Part shown: positions 59,521 to 64,000 of the stretch, in pieces | Layout: the number at the start of each line of letters is the position of its first letter | Numbering within the stretch: the first letter of the stretch is position 1 | NCBI GenBank assembly: GCA_026713105.1 | Contig: JAPOPC010000013.1 | Coordinates: 60,097 to 124,096 of the forward strand | DNA: 64,000 nt | Direction: 5' to 3' | Origin: Acidimicrobiaceae bacterium | Lineage (GTDB): Bacteria > Actinomycetota > Acidimicrobiia > Acidimicrobiales > Poriferisodalaceae | Made by a program: the position numbers and the translations under genes | Notes under the pieces: generated by a model | Told to the model about the DNA's origin: nothing | Seen by the model: the letters and a program-made list of their open reading frames with translations, nothing else | Databases searched by the model: none

Positions 59521-60465
59521 TTGGTCCGAACCTTTGCGTACCGGCTGGCCGCGGCAGTGCCCCTCGCCGTTCTGGTCTCCTTCCTGGCCTTCGGGCTGGT
59601 CCATCTGATACCTGGCTCGGCATCTGAGACCATCCTGGGCGACGGTGCCACGCTGGAGGCGGTGGCCGAGCTGGACCGGCAGCTCGGCCTAGACCGCCCA
59701 TTGCATGAGCAGTACTGGAATTGGGTCACCGACGCTGTCCGGGGAGACCTTGGCAGATCCGTCATTACGTCCCGGCATGTCAGCGACACGCTGATCGAGC
59801 GGTATCCGGTGACGCTGTCCGTAGCAGGCGGCGGGTTGCTGGTGGCGGTCGCCATCGGCGTGGCCGGCGGCACGGTGGCCGCTCTGCGGCAGGGTCGGCT
59901 CACCGATCGTCTGATCTCGCTGGGGACAGCGACCGGTTTGGCCGTGCCCAATTTCTGGGTTGCCGTGCTGCTCGCGTTCTATGTCGGTGTTCAGCTGGGG
60001 TGGCTTCCTGCGGTCGGCTACGTCGGCCCCACCGAGAGCCTGTTCGAGTGGGTCAAGCACCTGATCATGCCGTCGATTGCGCTCGGTCTGGGTTCCGCGG
60101 CGGTTGTGGCGCGGCAGATGCGCGGCGGATTGCTCGATGTGCTGGACCGCCCCTACATCACGGCGGCACGCGCCAAGGGCTTGCGATACCGGCGAGTCGT
60201 GGTGGTCCATGCCATGAAGAACGCGTTCATTCCCGTGGTCACCGTGATCGGGTTCCAGGCGTCAGTGATGCTGGGCGGGGCGGTACTGGTCGAGTTGATC
60301 TTCGGCATGCCAGGGATCGGCGTGCAAGTCGTCGGTGCTGTGCTTTCCCAGGACCTTCCCGTGGTTCAGGGCGTGGTCATGGTGGCTTCGCTGACAGTCA
60401 TCGTCATGAACGTTCTGATCGACATGTCCTACGCCTATTTCGATCCCCGAGTGCGGCTGGCATGA
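59521..60465 (+). CDS. ABC transporter permease, DppB/OppB type
   Basis: A 314-residue inner-membrane permease. Six hydrophobic segments follow the DppB pattern, with FGLVHLIPGSASETILGD, the periplasmic LGLDRPLHEQYWNWV, and the EAA-type loop YITAARAKGLRYRRVVVVHA ahead of FIPVVTVIGFQASVMLGGAV. The start is TTG 59521, thirteen bases after the binding-protein remnant. It is coupled by ATGA overlap to the permease-ATPase fusion. Confidence 0.9.
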   Translation: MVRTFAYRLAAAVPLAVLVSFLAFGLVHLIPGSASETILGDGATLEAVAELDRQLGLDRPLHEQYWNWVTDAVRGDLGRSVITSRHVSDTLIERYPVTLSVAGGGLLVAVAIGVAGGTVAALRQGRLTDRLISLGTATGLAVPNFWVAVLLAFYVGVQLGWLPAVGYVGPTESLFEWVKHLIMPSIALGLGSAAVVARQMRGGLLDVLDRPYITAARAKGLRYRRVVVVHAMKNAFIPVVTVIGFQASVMLGGAVLVELIFGMPGIGVQVVGAVLSQDLPVVQGVVMVASLTVIVMNVLIDMSYAYFDPRVRLA

Positions 60466-62378
60466 AGTCCGCCTTGCGACGCCTTGTCACGCGGCCCGGC
60501 GGCTACATCCCGCTGATCTGGCTGATGCTGCTGACGTTCTGCGCGGCGTTCCCCGCCGTCGTCGCAACACACGAGCCGAATGCGGCGGACTTCACAGCAA
60601 TCCTCGAGGGGCCCAGCGCAGAGCACTGGTTCGGCACTGACGATCTGGGGCGCGACAACTACTCCCGGCTGGTGCATTCATCCCGGACCGCCGTCGTGGC
60701 CGGCCTGCAGGCAGTAGGCACGGCGTTGATCCTCGGCGTGCCGATCGGGCTGTTCGTGGGCTACGCCGGCGGGTGGTGGGACCGCATCGTCATGCGCATC
60801 GTCGACGCTGTCTTCTCGCTGCCGGGCCTGATCCTCGCATTCGCGATCGTGGCCATCCTCGGGCCCGGAATCACCAACGCCATGATCGCGGTCGGGATCC
60901 TCTTCGCGCTGCGGTTCATCAGGCTGACTCGAGCCATGGTTCTCTCCGTTCGAGAGGAACCGTTCATCGAGGCGGCGCAGCTGAGCGGAGCGCCGACCCA
61001 CACCATCCTCGGGCGATACCTCCTGCCCAATATGTACGGGCCGCTGATCGTTCAGACGACGATCAGCCTTGCTGCGGTGTTGCTGATCGAAGCGGCTCTG
61101 AGTTTCTTGGGTCTGGGGGTGCAACAGCCTGATGCCACATGGGGGTCGATGCTGCGCGCCGCACGGTCACTGCAGCGGGACAACCCGATAACGCCGTGGC
61201 CCCCAGGTCTCGCCATCACGTTCACCGTGCTGGCCTTCAATGCGCTCGGCGATGCACTGCGCGACGTCCTGGCCGAAGGGCGGGGAGGGCGAAAGAAGGC
61301 CGCTCGGAGGGGTGTTGCGGTGGGTCTCGCTGAAGACGCGGCCGCACATGATCACGAGCATCCGTCGGAGGAAGCGGCGGGCACCGGAACCCTGTTGTCA
61401 GTGCGGAATCTGGATGTGACGGTCCCGACCGATACGGGGCGGGCACGGGCTGTCCGCGACGTGTCATTCGACGTGCAAGCCGGCGAGATCGTCGGACTCG
61501 TCGGCGAGAGCGGGTCCGGTAAGACGGTCACTGCGCTGGCGGTCGCCGGCTTGCTGCCGCGGGGGCTCGCTGTGGATCCACGTGCGAGCATCACCTTCGA
61601 CGGTCGCCAACTCGTCGGCATGACCGAATCGCAGCTAGCCGGCGTCCGGGGGACTGGGATCGGCATGATCTTTCAGGACCCGACGGCCTCGCTCAATCCG
61701 GCTCTGACGGTCGGCTTCCAGCTTGCAGAACCGCTCCGCATTCATGGCGGCATGACGCGCTCAGCGGCGGCCGAACGGGCTGCTGAGCTACTTGATCGCG
61801 TCGGCGTGGCCAACCCTCGCCAGCGCCTGCGGGATTATCCCCACCAGTTCTCGGGCGGCGTGGCACAGCGGGTGATGACGGCGATGGCCTTGGCCAGCGA
61901 GCCGTCGCTCATCATTGCCGACGAGCCCACCACTGCCCTCGACGTGACGACACAGCAACAGGTCCTCGAGTTGCTGGTTGAGCTCTGCGAAGACTTGTCC
62001 ATGGCCATGCTGTTCATCACTCACGATCTCGGCGTGGTGGCCGAAGTGTGCGATCGGGCTGTGGTGATGTACGCGGGCGAGGCGGTGGAGACCGGCGATG
62101 TCTACGGCCTCTTCGCGCAGCCGTGCCATCCGTATTCGCAGGCGCTTCTCGCCAGCGTGCCGCTTCTCGACGCTGACGACGATCGACTGGTCACGATCGG
62201 CGGTCGGGTGCCCGCTCCGAACGAGGAATTCGGGGGGTGCCGATTCGCGAATCGGTGCGAGCTCGCAGCAGAGATATGCGAGGAAGGTCCGGTGAGCCTC
62301 AAGCCGCTCGAAGACGAGGGCCGGCTGAGCAGGTGTGTGCTGGTCGACTCGGCTCCGGCGAATGGCGGCAAGTCATGA
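60462..62378 (+). CDS. DppC permease fused to DppD ATPase
   Basis: A 638-residue fusion. Residues 1-275 are a DppC-type permease (HWFGTDDLGRDNYSRLVHSS; EAA loop EAAQLSGAPTHTILGRYLLP; SFLGLGVQQPDATWGSML). Residues about 276-310 are a charged linker. Residues 311-638 are an ABC ATPase with Walker A GESGSGKT (348-355), Q-loop MIFQDPTASLNP, signature FSGGVAQR (463-470), Walker B LIIADEPTTALD and the oligopeptide C-terminal Cys cluster CRFANRCELAAEIC. Both ends overlap neighbours by ATGA. Fusing permease and ATPase fixes their ratio. Confidence 0.92.
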   Translation: MKSALRRLVTRPGGYIPLIWLMLLTFCAAFPAVVATHEPNAADFTAILEGPSAEHWFGTDDLGRDNYSRLVHSSRTAVVAGLQAVGTALILGVPIGLFVGYAGGWWDRIVMRIVDAVFSLPGLILAFAIVAILGPGITNAMIAVGILFALRFIRLTRAMVLSVREEPFIEAAQLSGAPTHTILGRYLLPNMYGPLIVQTTISLAAVLLIEAALSFLGLGVQQPDATWGSMLRAARSLQRDNPITPWPPGLAITFTVLAFNALGDALRDVLAEGRGGRKKAARRGVAVGLAEDAAAHDHEHPSEEAAGTGTLLSVRNLDVTVPTDTGRARAVRDVSFDVQAGEIVGLVGESGSGKTVTALAVAGLLPRGLAVDPRASITFDGRQLVGMTESQLAGVRGTGIGMIFQDPTASLNPALTVGFQLAEPLRIHGGMTRSAAAERAAELLDRVGVANPRQRLRDYPHQFSGGVAQRVMTAMALASEPSLIIADEPTTALDVTTQQQVLELLVELCEDLSMAMLFITHDLGVVAEVCDRAVVMYAGEAVETGDVYGLFAQPCHPYSQALLASVPLLDADDDRLVTIGGRVPAPNEEFGGCRFANRCELAAEICEEGPVSLKPLEDEGRLSRCVLVDSAPANGGKS

Positions 62379-63226
62379 CTGGCGCTCCGAACCGGGCGGA
62401 TTCGCCTCTGCTCTGCGTCGAAGACCTTGTCGTCGAATTTCGAGGCGGCGGATTGTTCTCCATCGGCGCCGAGAAGGTGCACGCGGTGCGAAGCATCTCC
62501 TTCGTCGTGGGCCAAGGCGAAGCGTACGGATTGGTCGGGGAGTCAGGTTCGGGCAAGACGACGACAGGTCGTTGCGTGCTGGGTCTCCAAGTGCCGACGA
62601 GTGGGCGCATACAGCTCGGTTCCGACGACGTCGTTGAGCTGCGTCGGCGCGATTCCGGTGCGCTGCACCGTCGCATCCAAGCGGTGTTCCAAAATCCGGT
62701 TGCCTCGCTGAACCCCGCGATGTCGGTGGAGGAGATCCTCGCCGAGCCGCTGCGCCGCCTCTTGGGGATACGTGATCGTTCGGCCGCCCGGCGTCGGAGC
62801 AAGGATCTGCTCGACGAGGTGCGTCTGCCCTCGGACATGCTCGATCGCAGGCCGACGGAGCTTTCGGGGGGTCAGGCCCAGCGTGTTTCCATCGCCCGGG
62901 CATTGGCGCCGGAACCGAGCCTGATCGTTCTCGACGAGGCGGTGAGCGCGCTCGACGTTGCCACACAGGCGCAGGTCATCAACCTGCTGGCGGACTTGCG
63001 CGATGAGACCAGCGTCTCGTACCTGTTCATTGCCCACGACCTCGCGGTGGTGCGTCACCTGTGTGACCGCATTGGGGTCATGTCGACGGGTGAGATCGTC
63101 GAAGAAGGAACCGCATCTGCCATCTGCCACACGCCGACCGACGGGTACACCCAGCGCCTGCTCGCTGCAGTGCCTGTGCCGGATCCGACGGTGAAGCGGG
63201 TGCGACACGGCCTTGTCAACAGTTAA
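62375..63226 (+). CDS. ABC transporter ATPase, DppF/OppF type
   Basis: A 283-residue ATPase. It has VHAVRSISFVVGQGEAYGLV, Walker A GESGSGKTTT, RIQAVFQNPVASLNPAMSVE, signature LSGGQAQRVSIARALAPEPS, Walker B LIVLDEAVSALD (Ala where Pro-Thr is usual) and the switch His in FIAHDLAVV. The start overlaps the fusion gene stop by four bases. It completes a Dpp/Opp importer that lacks only its binding protein locally. Confidence 0.92.
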   Translation: MTGAPNRADSPLLCVEDLVVEFRGGGLFSIGAEKVHAVRSISFVVGQGEAYGLVGESGSGKTTTGRCVLGLQVPTSGRIQLGSDDVVELRRRDSGALHRRIQAVFQNPVASLNPAMSVEEILAEPLRRLLGIRDRSAARRRSKDLLDEVRLPSDMLDRRPTELSGGQAQRVSIARALAPEPSLIVLDEAVSALDVATQAQVINLLADLRDETSVSYLFIAHDLAVVRHLCDRIGVMSTGEIVEEGTASAICHTPTDGYTQRLLAAVPVPDPTVKRVRHGLVNS

Positions 63227-63258
63227 CCGAATTCGCTCTGGAAGGGAAAGGAAGCCCC

Positions 63259-64000
63259 ATGCGAAACCATGACGGCGAAGTCGAGACGCTGTGGAACGGC
63301 GACGTCGTGACGCACCGATTCTTCGAAGCTGCAGGGCTGAGTTGGCATGCCATCACCGCCGGTGATCCGGAGAATCCTGAGGTGGTCGTGTTCTTGCACG
63401 GTTTCCCGGAAACCTGTTTTGCTTGGCACCACCAAGTAGCCGGGCTCGCTGATGAGTTCTGCACCATTGCGCTCGACCTCAAGGGGCATGGCCAATCAGA
63501 CACGCGCCTGGACAGCAACTACGACTACGCAGCGCAGGCGACCGAGCTGCCGGCGGTGTTCGACGCGCTGGGTCTCGATCGCTTCTTCCTCACCGGGCAC
63601 GATCGAGGGGCCGTGGTCGGCGATCACCTCTGCTCGGTTCCCGGCATGGCTCCGCGGATCCGGCGTTACATCCGCATGCAGCAGTCGGGCAACCGGCCTC
63701 ACTCCGAGCCGCTCCCACCGCACGAATTGTTCCGCAGCCCGATGGGCGCGGAGTTGCTCGCGCAAGCAGCCATCCAGCGACGCGCGTTCGGTCGGGACCC
63801 GATGCCGCACGGGCTGTCCATGATTGCGAAACCGATCGCCCCTCAAGACATTGACCGCATCATCGAAGAGAGCACCCAGCCAGGCGTGCCTGAAGGGATG
63901 TCTGCCAGCTTTGTGTCAGCCGGATTCGACCGCGAGCTTGAGGATCGCATGAACGGGCTGTTCGCCGGGATGACGATGCCGGTGCTCTTCCTTCAAGGCG
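63259..64000 (+). CDS. epoxide-hydrolase/haloalkane-dehalogenase-type alpha/beta hydrolase (3'-partial)
   Basis: An open frame from ATG 63259 (RBS GGAAAGGAAG) to the window end, at least 247 residues. It has the oxyanion motif VVVFLHGFPETCFAWHHQVA and ALDLKGHGQSDTRLDS, and the nucleophile elbow FFLTGHDRGAVVGDHL with Asp (H-D-R-G), the mark of epoxide hydrolases, dehalogenases and fluoroacetate dehalogenase. The cap domain follows (RMQQSGNRPHSEPL). The late strand MPVLFLQG is at the edge. It may act on the compound imported by the adjacent transporter. Confidence 0.88.
   Translation, partial: MRNHDGEVETLWNGDVVTHRFFEAAGLSWHAITAGDPENPEVVVFLHGFPETCFAWHHQVAGLADEFCTIALDLKGHGQSDTRLDSNYDYAAQATELPAVFDALGLDRFFLTGHDRGAVVGDHLCSVPGMAPRIRRYIRMQQSGNRPHSEPLPPHELFRSPMGAELLAQAAIQRRAFGRDPMPHGLSMIAKPIAPQDIDRIIEESTQPGVPEGMSASFVSAGFDRELEDRMNGLFAGMTMPVLFLQG

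Noticed and set aside
59721..60461. Extension of the permease-ATPase frame to 885 codons.
   Set aside because: The first 247 codons are out of frame with, and overlap, the intact dppB gene; ATG 60462 with ATGA coupling is the real start.
1..64000. CRISPR arrays, rRNA genes and riboswitches.
   Set aside because: No regularly spaced repeats, no rRNA-like stretches, and no recognisable riboswitch core in the few leader regions.

Overview
The window is high-GC, densely packed actinobacterial DNA. It uses many GTG and TTG starts and ATGA stop/start overlaps. It carries SecG, mycothiol-type DinB/MDMPI proteins, several F420/FMN luciferase-like monooxygenases, FadE-type acyl-CoA dehydrogenases, a CaiB-type CoA transferase, P450s, Rieske oxygenases and Baeyer-Villiger/flavin monooxygenases. 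This gene mix suits an environmental actinobacterium of the Acidimicrobiia or a similar lineage with broad catabolism of aromatics, steroids or terpenoids. That placement is inference from gene content only. No rRNA, CRISPR array, transposase or integrase was seen; there is one tRNA. No gene-free stretch exceeds 300 bases.

Layout. 1-5.3 kb: a DGLPV-family protein, secG, a D-aminoacylase-type amidohydrolase, two luciferase-like monooxygenases and tRNA-Leu(AAG). 5.3-11.2 kb: a livF-like ABC ATPase gene broken by a 5.2-kb island flanked by an exact 40-bp direct repeat. The island holds a PLD/SF2-helicase/DUF3427 protein, a gene with an in-frame amber codon, and an HTH plus nucleotidyltransferase toxin-antitoxin-like pair. 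11.2-24.4 kb: flavin monooxygenases, acyl-CoA dehydrogenases, CoA transferase, enoyl-CoA hydratase, a Rieske oxygenase and a glutamine-synthetase-like ligase. 24.4-37 kb: catabolic module 1 (P450, alpha/beta hydrolase, Rieske oxygenase, extradiol-type VOC dioxygenase, solute-binding protein, group D flavin monooxygenase), then two P450s and a Baeyer-Villiger monooxygenase. 37-39.6 kb: a MazEF-type pair, uridine phosphorylase and an enolase-superfamily enzyme. 39.6-49.5 kb: a minus-strand redox array. 49.6-64 kb: a small gene pair, aspartate dehydrogenase, and catabolic module 2 (FAH hydratase, CMD protein, LLM, sulfatase, VOC, hydrolase, flavin monooxygenase, GntR regulator, oligopeptide-type ABC transporter with a permease-ATPase fusion, epoxide-hydrolase-like protein).

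The most striking observation is that the redox array is bounded by two genes that only make sense if an in-frame UGA is read as selenocysteine: a peroxiredoxin-like protein with a UxxC motif (UGA at 40416-40418) and an AhpD/CMD-like protein with a CxxU motif (UGA at 48807-48809). Each UGA is followed at the right distance by a stem-loop resembling a bacterial SECIS element. Between them lie a molybdopterin oxidoreductase, an LLM monooxygenase, two DinB/mycothiol-type proteins, a peptidase-like protein and a HicA/HTH-like pair.

Modules 1 and 2 contain paralogous hydrolases, flavin monooxygenases and VOC proteins, and they have decayed in complementary ways. Module 1 keeps an intact solute-binding protein but has only the C-terminal stub of a GntR regulator. 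Module 2 keeps the GntR regulator and the transporter membrane and ATPase parts but has only a 28-residue stub where its binding protein should be. Module 2 also carries two near-identical promoter/operator sites (ATTTCGAAAT) that probably define the GntR regulon.
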